Assembly (NCBI GenBank): GCA_034440615.1
Contig: JAOTOM010005183.1
Location: 516,501 to 580,500, forward strand
Length of the DNA: 64,000 bases
Origin: Ashinkailepas kermadecensis
Taxonomy: Eukaryota > Arthropoda > Thecostraca > Neolepadidae
Direction of reading: 5' to 3'
Shown here: one piece after another, positions 25,662 through 40,110 of the stretch
Position numbering within the stretch: the stretch's first letter is position 1
Layout of the letters: every line of letters begins with the position of its first letter
The notes under the pieces: generated by a model
Seen by the model: the letters and a program-made list of their open reading frames with translations, nothing else
Databases searched by the model: none
Told to the model about the DNA's origin: nothing
Program-made: the position numbers and the translations under genes

Positions 25662-25718
25662 CCCTTACCTCTGGCGTGCCAGACGTTCAGCTTAACCACT
25701 GAGCTACCGACGCCCCGG
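25662..25718 (-). mobile_element. SINE, 5' part (tRNA-like head with box A)
   Basis: On the minus strand it reads GGGGCGTCGGTAGCTCAGTG and GTTAAGC, with box A TAGCTCAGTGG, then CTGGCACGCCAGAGG and TAAGGG. Removing element 1 and one duplication joins this to box B at 17480-17500, giving a tRNA-like head. The acceptor strands GGCGTCG and CGATGCC pair over 7 bp. The anticodon arm is irregular, so this is a SINE head or tRNA pseudogene, not a working tRNA gene. Confidence 0.8.
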
Positions 25719-27195
25719 ATGACAGTGCTTGACTCTTGCGCTAAGTAAAGGAGTGACTCTCCAGAGGGACAGCGGTAGTTTCATGACGTGCTACGCATGA
25801 CTGACGGGATGACGATAGCTACTTTCCGGAAGTAGCAGGGCGACCCCGAAGAGGACGGACAGCAGGCTTCGAAGCAGGAGAAATGACTCCCTAAGCGAAG
25901 ATGGCGACTGCCTGAATGACCTGGATGACCTGAATGACCCGAATGACCCTGGTGCAGCAGAGCCGACCCTCTGAGAGGCCAGCCGGTGGTCGCTGCAGCC
26001 CGGCCGGTGACTGCCTGAATGGCCAGGACTGACCCTGACGGCGCTGCAGAGGCAGCGCTGCAGCAGCCGCAGCTGGCGGTGGTCACGTGTTTGTTCTGCT
26101 CACTGCAGGTGGCCGGGCGAGAACAGCACTCGACGGGCGGCCGGAGGGCATACACACGTCAGTTGTCACAGCAGCGGCCACCCATCGCACCCGGACAGCT
26201 GTCGACGCCGGCAGATAGGATAAGTGCCGTGTCAGAGTGTGTACTGATGGCTCGGCGAGCGTGTGCCGACTGTAGCCGTGCCAACCAGTAGACGCTGTGG
26301 CTGTGCTGCTGTGGCTGTGCTGCTGTACGTATGCTGCCGTGGCTGTGGGCTGTGATCTGGACGCACGGCACCGGCGCGTGCGATACCCACGCCGGCTAGG
26401 GAGCCGGGAACAGGCGTCGGCCGCCCCCGCTCCTGAATAATACATTCGGCCATGCCAGACTCGGCGCCGCGCGGTAAAAACCCACTCGCACAATGTCTGC
26501 ATGAAATCAGCATAAACATGTGCCGGACATGGGTTGGGAGACATTGTGAATAGTCAAGTCACCACACGTCGCGCTGCCAAGAGCGCGTCGTCTCGTCACC
26601 GACGCCCGAGGCGGCAAAAACGCCGACACATCATCCTCGCTGTCGTAACACTGCAACGAGGCTGGCCTCGCAGCAAACGACACCCGGATGCCGCTGACGT
26701 CGCAGCCCTTCCGCCGCCTCCGCCGCCGCCATTCCGTATATCAGGACGGATTCAGCCGGCTTATTGTCCGATGAAAATGTGCATGGGTGATAAATTTGAG
26801 AAGTTGTTCTTCCTTTTTTTGAACAGAATGCTAAAATGACATATCACTTTTGTCTTGAGGACAGAGACAGAGACAGAGACAGAGTCAATGGCATGAGTGT
26901 AGTTTAATGTCTTTTTAACATGCACCCACAGACCAAATTTTGCGCACCCACAAAATGTTTCGGTAAATGTGAAACGCAACCCCCATCCACCACTGTGCTC
27001 AACAGCATTATGTGTGAGATTGTCCCTGACTGAAAAACCCAGTGTCACAGCCCAACATAATGTGCACCCACCAGTATACTGGAAAAATGACAACCCATCA
27101 GAGCAAGGGGAGCACCGGGCAATAACGTCTCTCAATAAGACCAGATTCAAAGAAAATGCGCTTAGGCTTCTAGACATTTCCGAAGATATTAGACA
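25719..27195. other. Unique region, partly CpG-rich
   Basis: Short gaatgacc repeats occur at 25915-25950, gctgtggctgtgct repeats at 26290-26345 and agagac repeats at 26860-26885. A GC-rich portion runs 25960-26760. No gene recognised. Confidence 0.45.
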
Positions 27196-27201
27196 TCAGA
27201 C

Positions 27202-27280
<79 letters not shown>
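27196..27280. repeat. (AT)n microsatellite
   Basis: About 80 bp of AT dinucleotide. Confidence 0.97.
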
Positions 27281-27447
27281 TTTGCTCATTATGTACAGGT
27301 GAATTGTAGGTATGTCGTGAAATGATGTTCTCGATGCGACACCCTGCTCCTCGGGCACAAACGTTAACTCAGCTTGAATGCGTTGAAATCCCATTCGATA
27401 TATCCGTAGCGTCCTATACCGACTGCAATATGTGCGAAATATTGCAC

Positions 27448-27508
27448 AGATTGTAAGCGACTTGGCAGATTGTCAGCGACTTGGCAGATTGTAAGCGACT
27501 TGGCAGAT
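27448..27508. repeat. 20-bp repeat, three units
   Basis: Three copies of gcgacttggcagattgtaa-type sequence. Confidence 0.88.
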
Positions 27509-28460
<952 letters not shown>

Positions 28461-28747
28461 AGCAAACCGTGGAGAGTCACAAATCCGGCCACTCTGGATG
28501 TGACGGGCGTGAGGAAATGCGGTGTGTTGGATGGGCACTGAAATGCCGCCCCATGAGACCTCTGCTTTCAGCAATGAACGCAAATGCTTTCAAAGGAGAT
28601 ATTGTAATGTAAGTTGGCAAAATCAACCTTACAAAGCAGGCTGAATTGAGGCAGGTTTGATTGCGTGAACGCACCATGTTGTCTCATCACTTGAAATATT
28701 GACGAAGCAATAATGTAATATCAATTCTAAAAATAAAATGTTAGAGC

Positions 28748-28889
28748 TTTCAAAACCGCGACAATGGCATAAGGTTGAGTCGCTCATCATCTTCCTTAAT
28801 GTCTGCACAGCAGCAGACTTTCAAAACCGCGACAATGGCATAAGGTTGAGTGGCTCATCATCTTCCTTAATGTCTGCACAGCAGCAGAC
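28748..28889. repeat. 71-bp tandem duplication
   Basis: Two nearly identical copies of ctttcaaaaccgcgacaatg ... gtctgcacagcagcagac. Confidence 0.95.
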
Positions 28890-29194
28890 TCGCTCGGGCT
28901 TCCCAGTCGAATATCGTCAGAGGATTTGTCAGGTCGAATATTGGCCACACCAATTGGCGGCACGCTGGTAGTCAGCCACCAAAGAACTCCTATACTGTAG
29001 CATTGTCCTCCGCCCGCACTTATTACATTGTCCGCGCATCCCAGACTAAGTAATCATCAGTCGGCTTTCATGACCGGAAAGGTCACGCGTTGAGGAATAA
29101 TAAAGTCGATGTTTGGCCGGCGAAAAGCTTGAATTTATTTTATCGAACGCACATTATCATACCGCGCCAGACATGCTCATCTCTTCTGTCCGAT

Positions 29195-29400
29195 GTCGTC
29201 TACGGATGAAGCCTCATCTCTTCTGTCCGATGTCGTCTACGGATGGAGTCTCATTTCTTCTGCCCAATACCGTCTACGGATGGAGTCCCATCTTTCCTGT
29301 CCGATACCGTCTACAGATGGAGTCTCATCTCTTCTGCTTGATACTGTCTACACATCGAGTCTCATCTATTCTGTCGGATACCGTCCACGGATGGAGTAAG
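29195..29400. repeat. 37-bp minisatellite
   Basis: Five to six units of cgtctacggatggagtctca and tctcttctgtccgatac, moderately diverged. Confidence 0.92.
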
Positions 29401-29511
29401 GCGAATGTGGTTGAACTTATAGGCTCGGTCAAGCCCTAAGAGCCTCCCTCCATGTCTCCAGATTCATCCGAAGATCTTGAGCACGTGTCGTCCTCCTGAT
29501 GCCCGAGTGAC

Positions 29512-29765
29512 ACGCCACTCACCATCTGGGACCCAAGTGAGGCTTCACCCTCTCTCAAGACATCCTTTGATGACGTTACACCCGCTCTGGGACCCAGGTG
29601 AGGATTCACCCTCTCTCACGACATCCTTTGATGACGTTACACCCGCTCTGGGACCCAGGTGAGGCTTCACCCTCTCTCACGACATCCTTTGATGACGTTA
29701 CACCCGCTCTGGGACCCAGGTGAGGCTTCACCCTCTCTCACGACATCCTTTGATGACGTTGCACC
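29512..29765. repeat. 61-bp minisatellite carrying CAGGTGAGG
   Basis: Four units of 61 bp containing acccgctctgggacccaggt and gaggcttcaccctctctcac. The plus strand has CCCAG|gtgagg, a near-consensus 5' splice site, in three units (ccaagtgagg in the first). No exon was recognised upstream. Confidence 0.92.
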
Positions 29766-30969
29766 CGCATTCGAGATCCGGGGTGAATTGCCGACCTTCT
29801 CATGGGGCTTACCTTTGTGACGACCTACACCATTCTCTCAACATCCATGCCAAGTTTTACCTTTCTTCATGACTAGTGTGGAATTTCACTCCCTTTCGAT
29901 ACCCCGGTGAAGTTCCATTCTCTCTCACGGCGAATAAGTCAGTCAACAAAATAGCTCGCCTTGTTTAAGGGAATGATTTGGCTCGCGCGCCCCTGGGGGG
30001 CCCTCAGGAATGTCATGGCATCATCTCTTTATATACATTCTGTTGATGAGAAGCACCGACTCCCGCGATGATGGTCAGCTGATGTTTTTCATCCTCCGCA
30101 CCGGGCGCCGGTGACTGACTTGGCTGCCGGTTGCCACCAGCGTGTGCCAGAGGCCGACCGCAAACAGCAGTCGCCGGCGCCACCGCGAAACCCGGCCCTG
30201 TTCAAACGGCCCGCCTCGGCCGCACAAAACAGTCGGCCCACGCCGCACCATAATTGAAACAGATGTTTTTGTGCCTCTCTGTTTGGGAAGACGCGTCCCA
30301 CGCACGGAGCCGACGCAAGAAATCGACGGCGCCGTCACCGTCTGAATGCGGCCGGCGCCCGTCGATGTTTGTACAGAAATCACGGGCCGCCCGTCCCCGG
30401 CCGACCCCCCACGACAGTCTGCATAGAAGCCCCGCCGGGCCAGCCCGGCAGGTGGCGCGTGCGCCGAGGGGCCGGTAAATGGCGCCAGCTGGCCACGCCG
30501 ACCATCTATATCGCGCCGAGTCAATCCCCGCCTGTGGAAGTGCCCCGGTCGCAGATGCCGAACCCGCCAATTTCGCCAGTAATTGGGAGCTTCTGGCCGG
30601 GAGAGTCCAGTTGTGCCTGTTTGTCGGTAGTTTACGTCGATTCTCACGGGAATGGCGCCAGCAAAGTCGGACCGCGATTGACGTGTATGTGGGCGGCACC
30701 AGCATGTCATGTAACCATGCAATGCTGATGGGCATAACTTGTGGAATACTATTCAAATAAAATGCGTCATTGTGATGAACATAGCCTCTTCTGTTAATGG
30801 AATGAGTGTCCAGAGAAATTGTGAGTTGAATTTCCGAGGAAACTATTTCATTTTCAGTTTGACGCCGGATGCACCCAGCCAAAGAGGAAATATTTGCTGT
30901 TATATGCAAATATGAAGGACCAATTTCATATTGACGAATGCTTATGCATGTACATGTGCATATAAAAAT
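29766..30969. other. Unique region, CpG-rich at 30060-30730
   Basis: The GC-rich block has several overlapping frames on both strands, none matching a known family. Confidence 0.4.
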
Positions 30970-30970
30970 T

Positions 30971-31037
<67 letters not shown>
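30970..31037. repeat. (AT)n microsatellite
   Basis: About 65 bp of AT dinucleotide. Confidence 0.97.
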
Positions 31038-31041
<4 letters not shown>

Positions 31042-32504
31042 TTCTTTATTTATGATTTGAAGTTATTGTAAGTCGGTGTACCACTTTGTCACACAGCTGG
31101 TGAAACCAACACGGAACTATTTAGATCCACGAAAGAACAAACATACGCGCCGCCCGCCCTGCACCAAGTGTAACATACGGCGTCTGTCTCGGAGCCGCCA
31201 TGCCTCAGCGACCGCCACCCGAGCTCATCTCGTCCTATCTCCTCGTCCAAGCGGCCGGCACAAATCGTATCAGTTCTAATCAAAGCTCTGTCAATACGTC
31301 AGCGAATCGCATCCAGGTCGGGCATGGCCTTCCACTTCAGCTTGGGTGGAAATGTTCAACGTGACCAAGAACAGTGACGTGTGTGCGGCCTTGTAGTACT
31401 ATTTAAGCATGTAGAAAGTGATCGAGCTGTTTCCTGTTGATTGTGTCTCCACAGCACCAGGCCGACTCCACATCTAAACTGATCCGCTCGTTACAGCCGA
31501 CTACGGTTGGGCGATGAATGCGCCCTCGTCCAATTCAAACTAACACGCCTTTTTTAAACGAAAGACTGGTTGAAACCAACCGCACATACCCCCACCATCT
31601 GAAAGCTTTGTTGTCCGCAAGGGGTACGGTATTTAACATCGGCCCCAGAATGCAACATTTGACAAGATGCAGCATCAACCACTTCATGTTGTTCTTCGTA
31701 ATAAAGCAGAACGTGTAAAAACAATGCATACGCTTTCTTTGGAAGCTGAGTGATGTTGTTCTGCGTTGACTCACGTCCGTCAGTTAATGTCTGTATGTGG
31801 CTGTAGGACCCTCCCGACCCTTCCCATATGCACTGACGTTCCCATCACTCGAAACAGAGCCGTGCATTTACTTACACCGAGTCATCACTCACATCGAAAA
31901 TCACCGCTCGCACTCGTCACTCACCACTCGCATCCAGTGCTCACCGCTTAAGCTTCAGCGAGCTGAATGGGGCGGAGGCAGAGGGGAAAACGAGAACTAG
32001 CGACCCAACACTTGTAGCTGAACGTAGTTGCGAGTTCTCGAACTTCTATCGATCCTACAACAATTATCTGATCATCGAGTAACCCTGGATTAAATTTCAA
32101 AGTTGGTCTGCGTAATGGGGTGCGAAAGACATCGTGATTGGAGAGCACTGTATTGCAGACGTCACACGTTTCCTCAGGGAGTATCAGTGAGCATGCAGCA
32201 GAGGCCTCGTCATACCAAGGCGTGGGTCCGAAGCCCACGAGCCGGCCAGCTGGCACGGCCCACGGAGACCGGCCAGCGCCCAACAGAGGCAACGCGGGCT
32301 TTGGGTGGCACACCCAGAGCCGTGCTGGTGCCAGAGTACACAACAGGCCAGCTTGAGGAGCGGTCGGCTTCGAGAGGTACAGCCTGGATGCTGTACATCA
32401 CAGTGCATCATGTGCAATACGATTACTTTCGCGCCACATCGTAAACTGGATCGACATCAAGTCTGGGCAGTGGCGCTGGACAGGCTGGATATCTACTACC
32501 GTCT
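31038..32504. other. Unique region, no feature recognised
   Basis: Ordinary-composition DNA with no convincing coding frame. Confidence 0.45.
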
Positions 32505-32720
32505 ACTTGCATACATACATTTGCGCTTACATACAGTTGCACACACGTACATTTGCGAGCCCGTATTTTGCGCCCATGTACATTTGTGCTTACGCACATT
32601 TGTCATACGTAAATTTGCTCTTACGTATATCTGCCATACGTACTTTTGCGCTTTCGTACATCTGCACTTACGTACATTTGCTTACGTACATGTCATCGTA
32701 CATTTGTCCTCACGTACCTT
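32505..32720. repeat. ~18-20-bp repeats around acgtacatttg
   Basis: About ten imperfect units of cttacgtacatttgc. Confidence 0.88.
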
Positions 32721-32744
32721 TGTCCCAGAATACCGAACCACTGC

Positions 32745-33108
32745 ATACATCATACACAGCACCGCCAAACCACTGCATACCTCACACACCGCACCGCCAA
32801 ACCACTGCATACCTCACATACCGCACCGCCAAACCACTGCATACCTCACACACCGCACCGCCAAACCACTGCATACCTCACACACCGCACCGCCGAACCA
32901 ATACACACCTCACACACCGTACCGCCGAACTACTACACACCTCACACACCGCAACGCCGAACTACTTCACACCTCACACACCGCACCGCCGAACTACTTC
33001 ACACCTCACACACCGCACCGCCGAACTACTACACACCCCACACACCGCACCACCGAACTATTACATACCTCATACACCGCACCTCCGAACTACTACATAC
33101 CTCACAGA
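32745..33108. repeat. 32-bp satellite, left segment
   Basis: About eleven units of aaaccactgcatacctcaca and caccgcaccgcc, shifting to gaactactacac variants to the right. It is interrupted by element 2 and resumes at 38253. Confidence 0.94.
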
Positions 33109-36100
33109 CAGTGGCGTCGCCACGAAATTCTTCCAGGGGGGGCAATGTTGAAATGGGGCCTCCTGCTCCTCGAAAGGGGCCTCCACTGTGTTAGGACCTC
33201 CTATTGTTTTTTAGGCTGTTACTATGGTTCCAGAATGGGAAACATGATTGCATATTGAAGTCTTGTTTGTGCTTGGCATGGTGCATCATTTACGCAAAAC
33301 GCAATAGCATTTTTTTACGCTGAGAACTGAGCCATACCGGGGCATAAATAAGTAATATGTTGATAAATACCTAAGTGCCAAAACAAATCAATGTCTTAAT
33401 GCTTTCTCGACCAGAAGAATCTTCCGGCTGATCTCTAGATTCCAGCGAGCTGGCGGGGCTGGTGCTAAGCGTATCTTAAAGATAACTCCCATTGATCAAC
33501 CCACTTCTAAGTCCACCAAGTCCAACTGAATATAGCTAGATTCATCACTACTGTTAGTCATTCCCACCAGCTTGATGTCATAAGCAAGCTTAAACGATCA
33601 GTTCTCAGTCCTAGGACGACGATTTTGCGAAGGTGACAACGAGAAATGGATTGAATTGTTTTTCTGATCGCCATCTTAGGGATTTATTTGTTTTTAGTAA
33701 CATTTGGTGCTGGCTGCAAGGCACCTAGCACACAAGCTAAAATAATAAATCCTGAGCGAATAAATTCACGGGCAAAAACAAGCATTGTTGAACAACAGTG
33801 CAACAATGGCAATGCATAAATAATGAAAAACCTTCAAATTCCACGCCGTCACGCCCATGGTTTTCGCTGTGCTGTACCGTTTTGTAAATGACGTCGTTGA
33901 GAAGGTATTGAAGCTGGGAAGCTCTAATCATGCAGGCTGTAATCACAGAAGAAAAGTTTGTAGGAATAAAATGCATTTGAAACATCATTCCTCCCATTTT
34001 GTATGGGGCATCGGTGTTGTTTTGTATGCTTGTGAGGGGGAATTTGTCCCCTCAATGTTGGCTTTGCCCCATGGGCGTATGCTTCTGAAAATTATTGGGA
34101 GACCAGTGGCGTACCTATATTTGCGTCAAGGGGCAGGGGGCGGGAAACGTATTTCGAGGGGATCCACTTACCCCTTTAAAAAGTCCTCGGATTTCGACCA
34201 CTATTTTCCCAAAGGGGACCTTTTTAAATCAAATAATTAGTGACCAACTGACTTATCCTATGGAGGGGCCTAATCTACCACTATCGTTCCTGACTCGTCG
34301 GATTTCAACCCTAACACCCCACCCTATTCGAATGTTTTCTTTTGGTATCCCTTGATAAGTCACCTCACACTGCTGAAATTACACATATGTAAATCACTTT
34401 AAAATGTAAAATTTCCTACTTTCAGACATTCCAGTTCATAGCGCATGTTCGCCATGATGCAAAAGTTCGTGCACACGCACACCCATCTTGCGCATTCGGG
34501 GCATTCGCCACACTTCGTGCGATGCTACTGTTTCTGCTACGCCTCCTACGTTTTGCTAATTGCTGCCACATGATAGACTTGCGCCATATTTGACGTGATG
34601 GAATGCTTCGTATGAACGTTCGCTGCGAAAATTCGATTAATTAAATTCGATCATTACTTCCCTACTTCCAATCTTCCAATCCTATCTTTGATTAAATATG
34701 CTCCCAGATTGGCTAACGAACCGAGGCCCTGCCTCAGTGTTCTCTTTTGGACCCGTTTCGTCTCTCTTCGTCTACGGATGTGTCTTGGGGCTCGGTTCCA
34801 TTTTTGTTACGGGCCCAACATATTTTTGAAACCCCTGCTCGTTTTAGGGTGTTGTTGCTTTTTTGTGCACGGAAGATATTTTTAGGTGTCGGGGCGCTTT
34901 GAAGGATCCAGATGTGTTTAATTAGTGCTCAGTCTTTTGTTCGTTTTGGGACCATGTTGCTTTTTGCGCCTCCAGCACCTTTTTGCAGGTCCTTGTGCGG
35001 TCGTATGGCCCCTGTGTGCCTTGAGACCTTCCGGTGTATTTTTTGAGCTCCTGGTATGTTTATTTTGGGCTGCAACGTATGTTTTAAGGACCTGTCGCTT
35101 TTTGCGAGACTGTGAGCTTTGGAGAGCCAGTTGCATTTTCGGCCCCGTTATGTTCTTAGGGTCCCGCTGTGTTTATTTGGGGCTTCTGACGCAGATTTGT
35201 GGGCCCCACTACAATTTTGGGGCTTCGGTGCGATTTTTCTGGGTCCCAGCGCGATTTATCGCGCCCAGGCGCGTGGTTCCGGGGACCCAACGCCAGTTTC
35301 CTGGGCTCAACGCGATTTTGTGGATCTCTTCTGCATTTTCTTTAGAGTTCCGAATCCCGGTAGGATTTTTCGAGCCCCTGGCGCCATGATTTTGTATCTC
35401 ACCTCGATTTTTTCGAGCTCCGGTATGCTTTTCTGGACCGTACGCGATTTGTGAAGGCATCTGATGATATGTCCGGTTCTCCAGAGCCATTTGTATGACC
35501 CAGACAGTTATTTTTTGGAATCCCTCCTTATTTTGGAAGGATCCGGCCTGATTTTTTTGGGATACCGATGCGATTTTTGGGGTCACACTGTGCTTATGTG
35601 TGGCTCTAGACGCCAATTATTGGGAGCCCCGACGTGAATGTTTGATGCCCAGACCAAATTATTGGGACTACCGATGGTAATTGTGGGTGCCGAGCGCGAT
35701 ATTTGTGGGAACCGGTTCGAGTTTGCGGGGCGCGTTGTACTTAGCTGTGACCCCAACGCGATCTTGGCAGTTCCTGTTGCAGATTTTCGGGCCTCCGGGC
35801 GAGTTTTCTGGGCCCACCGTATTTATTTGGAGCCCCTGCACGAATTTTGGTGGACCGACACGAATTTTGGTGGCCCCAGGGCGACTTTTGGGGGCCAAGG
35901 CACGATTTTTTTTCGGTGCCCTGACCCGTTTTTTTTTCGGTGCCCAATGGGTTTTTGGGGGACTTTAACTCTCACTTTGGGGGATTTGTGAGGCCGCAGA
36001 GTGACATTCCGGTTGATAATTGTTTTTTTGGGGAAGCTGTAACTTTTGGGGGCCCGACGCGATCTTTTGGACCCCCAGTGTGATTTTGAAGGGCTGCGAC

Positions 36101-38252
36101 ACGACTTTTTTTTAGTCCAATGCAATCTTTTGTATCCCGACGTCATTTGCTTGGATCCCTAGCGCTAGTTTTAGCGACCTCGACACTTTGGGGGTCCAAT
36201 ACGCTTTGGAGGCTTTTGGCGCCATTGTTGGGGTCCCTGAGTGATTATCTATGTCCGGATTATTTGTCGTTGCCCCGGCTTCATTTATGTCCCAATGAGA
36301 CTGTCGGGGAACGGTACGACCTGTCGTGTCCCTAGCGTGATTTTCATGGTCCGGGCGTGACTTTTTGGTGCCCCAGGCTCAGCGTGATTTTCAGGGGCCC
36401 CGATCGGATCTTTTTGGGCCCATACCGTGATTTTCAAGTATCCCGGCACGACTCCTACCATTTCTTAGGGGCTTCTTCTCGTAAATTATAGGCCTCCTCT
36501 CGCGTCTTAGGGGTCTCGTCTCATTTCCTGGAGCCTCTTTACCGGTTTTGGATGTCTCCTCTTGTGTCCTACCTTCCTCCATATTCAATGGCCCTCCTCT
36601 CCCGTTTTGAAGGGCCTCCTCCTACATCCTGGGGCCCCCTTAGCATGGCATGGGGCTTCCTCTCATGCTCCAGGGGCATTCTCTGCCAAATTAGGGGCCT
36701 CCTACCACGCCTCGTGGGCCTCTTTTGTCCTGGCAAAGCCTTACCCGTCTTGAGGGGATCTTAAATTTCGGAAACCTCACCTTCTTCCATACCTGCTACC
36801 AACTCCCATCTTAAGGGCCTCCTCTCATTTCCTGGGAACTCCTTCCGGTCTTCAGGACCTCATTCGGCCCTGGATACCGCCTACTCCGTCTTGAGGGACT
36901 CCTCTCGAGTCCGGCAGGGGCCTCCTTTTCTCTTCTAGAGGCCTCCTTTTTCAAATCAGGGACCTCCTCTCAGGTCTTGGGGGCCTCCTGCTCTGCGTTT
37001 TGATTCGATCCTTGCCCATTTTAAGGGTGGCCTCTCATCTCCTGGTGGACTCCTCTTCTCTCCCAGGTTCCTCATCTTCCAAATTATAAGCACCCTTTCC
37101 TATCTCAGTTGCCTTGTCATCTCCTGGGGACCTTCTTACCCGTCTTGGAGCTTTCTTTCTCGCATGGGAGCCATCCATCTTATCTAATGGTTTTAGGGGC
37201 CTCTTTGTTCATCATGGGGTCTCATTTCCAATCCTGTGTCGTCCTCTTCTGAATTAGGTTCCTCCTGCCACGTTTCTGGATCATCCTTTTCTACCTTGGT
37301 GGAACCTTACCAATTTTTGGGCCTGCTTTTGCGTCTCCGAAACCCCATCTCATATCCACTGGCTTTATCTTCCGTCTTAGGGCCTCCTCACATTTTCTTG
37401 GGCCTCCCTTCCCGTATTGGGGCCTCCTTTGCAATCCTGGGGGCCTCCTTTGCAATCCTGGGGGCCTCCTTTGCAATCCTGGGCGCCTCCTTTGCGATCC
37501 TGGGGGCCTCCTTTGCAATCCTGGGGGCCTCCTTTGCAATCATGGGGGCCTCCTTTGCAATCCTGGGGGCCTCCTGTGTAATCCTGGGGGCCTCCGTGCC
37601 AATTGTTGGCACTCTCGTGATTTATGGGGCCTCCTATCCTCTCCTAGGTGACTCCTCTCACGTCTTGGAGACCTCCTCATCTGTGTTTGGAGCCTCATTA
37701 TCCTCTTAGTAAGGTGCTTTTGTGCCATAGTCCCAAATCTTCTCTTCTAGGGTTCTCCTCTTCCAAAACATGGACCTCATCTGGCTGGTCTCAGTGGCCC
37801 TGTCTCATTCCTGTGGAGACCTTCTTACCCATCTTGGGGCTCCCTCTTGCGTCCGGAGAAATATCTCCTATGATTCATTACTTTATATTGTAGGGGCCTC
37901 CTCTTCCATCTGGGGGCCTCGTTTTCCAAATTAAGAATATCCTGCCACCCATCGGAAACCTTCTTGTCTAACCTGGGTGGCTTTTTGCCCGTCTCGGTGG
38001 CATCCTTTTCGTCCTGAGGGCCTCCTCCAATATCTGTCCTACGTCTCTTATTAGGACCTGATAAGATTTCCCGGGGGCCTCGTTGCCAGTCTTGGGGCCT
38101 CCTTGACAGCACGACTGTCTGTCTCGTCGGCCTCCTTGCTCACCTTTTTCCTGTGCATTTCCGGATAGGGGCCTCCTCAAATTTCAGGGGGCGCCCCCCA
38201 GTTTCACGGCAGGGGGCGACTCCCCCTCTGCCCCCCGGTGGCGACGCCCCTG
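33109..38252 (+). mobile_element. hAT-like non-autonomous DNA transposon, element 2 (5144 bp)
   Basis: Begins CAGTGGCGTCGCCACG; its other end read inwards is CAGGGGCGTCGCCACC, 14 of 15 identical. Flanked by CTCACAGA (33101-33108) and CTCACACA (38253-38260), an 8-bp duplication with one mismatch. It is inserted in a 32-bp satellite that continues on both sides. Internal order matches element 1 without the inverted duplication, the 40-bp SINE insert or the 2.4-kb minisatellite. A TIR-like CAGTGGCGTACC at 34104 suggests an older nested element (weak counterpart at 18539 in element 1). No transposase frame seen. Confidence 0.87.
37395..37605. repeat. 21-bp minisatellite inside element 2
   Basis: About nine units of gcaatcctgggggcctcctt t. 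Element 1 has no expanded equivalent at its matching position near 22620-22660, so this array arose in element 2 alone. Confidence 0.92.
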
Positions 38253-38530
38253 CTCACACACCGCACCACCGAACTACTACACACCACCCCGAACTACTAC
38301 ACACGCCACACACCGCACCGCCGAACTACTACACACCCCACACACCGCACCGCCGAACTACACCCCACACACCGCACCACCGAACTACTACACACCCCAC
38401 ACACCGCACCGCCGAACCACTGCACACCCCACACCGCACCACCGAACCACTGCACACCACACACACCGCACCGCCGAACCACTGCACACCACACACACCG
38501 TACCGCCGAACCACTGCACAGTGCACCCCT
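38253..38530. repeat. 32-bp satellite, right segment
   Basis: Continuation of the satellite at 32745-33108 (cacacaccgcaccgccgaac), about eight to nine units with length variants. Confidence 0.94.
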
Positions 38531-39012
<482 letters not shown>

Positions 39013-39029
39013 TCGTCCCACTCCCTACC

Positions 39030-39254
39030 TCAAACTGACATTGGGGCTCCAAAAAGTGGGACCGAGGTCGCGCCTGGGACACAGAGAAATTGCACCGGAG
39101 CTCCAACATCGCACCGAGGGCGAAAAATGTGAGTCGGGATGCCCAAATAAACAGCGGGGCCCTAAGAGCACAACGGGAGGCAAAAAACGCATTGGGGGCA
39201 GATGGCTGTCTTCAAATCCGTTCTCCTCTGACGCAAGTCCTAGGCACGCCACTG
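39030..39254. mobile_element. Truncated relative of elements 1 and 2
   Basis: It contains degenerate units such as ggggccctaagagcacaac and gggacc that match the inverted-repeat arm of element 1 (19100-19260). It ends in aggcacgccactg, the complement of a CAGTGGCGTGCC terminus. The other terminus is missing, probably lost near the (AT)n tract. Confidence 0.65.
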
Positions 39255-39830
39255 GTGCGTACAAATACAATTGTAGCCAACTAGTATTGAAGCCCAGGGC
39301 CAATGACCATGAGATGACCTTGGGTCATCCCTGGGTGCATCATTCAGTCAATAGTGATATATATATATATATATATATATGTATAATTTCAAAGGCGGCT
39401 AAATTAAAGAAACGTGAAGGATGAATGTTACACCCACTCATCGTATAAGGATGTTACCGGGAGTCCGTTCCAGCGTGCACATCGTTGAGACAGTCAACAA
39501 GATGCCTTGACTGATCATTATGCTATACATGCCCCCCCAAAAAAAAAAAACACCAAAAACATACCACAAATGTAAAGATTGACACCAACAAAACGAGGTG
39601 TCATAAAAAAAAACACCAAGCATTGAACGCCTAGCACTATGACGCGAGCTACAAGACCTCGATATTCGAATAGACCGCGGCGTGAACTCTAGTGCTTCGA
39701 GAACTGCCCATCCATTTCATCCAAGTGATTGCCATTTTCCTTCCATGTTTTTGCATAAAAAATGCAAAAGCAATCAAAAGGACTTTGTGTTGTATTCACG
39801 TTATCTTCTAGGCATGTTGAACCTAGTGCG
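39255..39830. other. Unique spacer
   Basis: Holds a short (AT)n at 39358-39380 and an A-run at 39538-39551. No gene seen. Confidence 0.5.
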
Positions 39831-40110
39831 CAGGGGCGGATCCAGGAATGTAAATGCGGGGCACATATCCAGCGAGGTACACCTCTGGCTGAATTTTTTG
39901 TTAGGGGGAGTGCACTCGAGCCTCCCCGAAGAGGCGCCTCTTCCTCCCAGAGGGCCGCCTCTGGCTAAAAAACTCGAGCGGTGCACTCTGGCCTTCCGGG
40001 AGGGGCGCATTTTCATCTCAGAGCTGCGCCCCTGGCAAGCAAATTCGAGGGGGCTGCACTCGAGCCTTCCCAGAGGGGCGCCACCTTCCCTGGGGGGGGG
40101 TCATACCCTG
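39831..40110 (+). mobile_element. Possible hAT-like fragment
   Basis: Starts CAGGGGCGGATCCAGGAAT, a terminus type common in hAT elements, and is followed by repeated blocks of gcactcgagcctcccc and gaggggcgc. No matching right terminus or duplication was found, so this is tentative. Confidence 0.45.

Noticed and set aside
25662..25718. Functional tRNA gene
   Set aside because: It has box A only on this side, the anticodon arm is irregular and the body is disrupted by an 8-kb insertion. A SINE head fits better.
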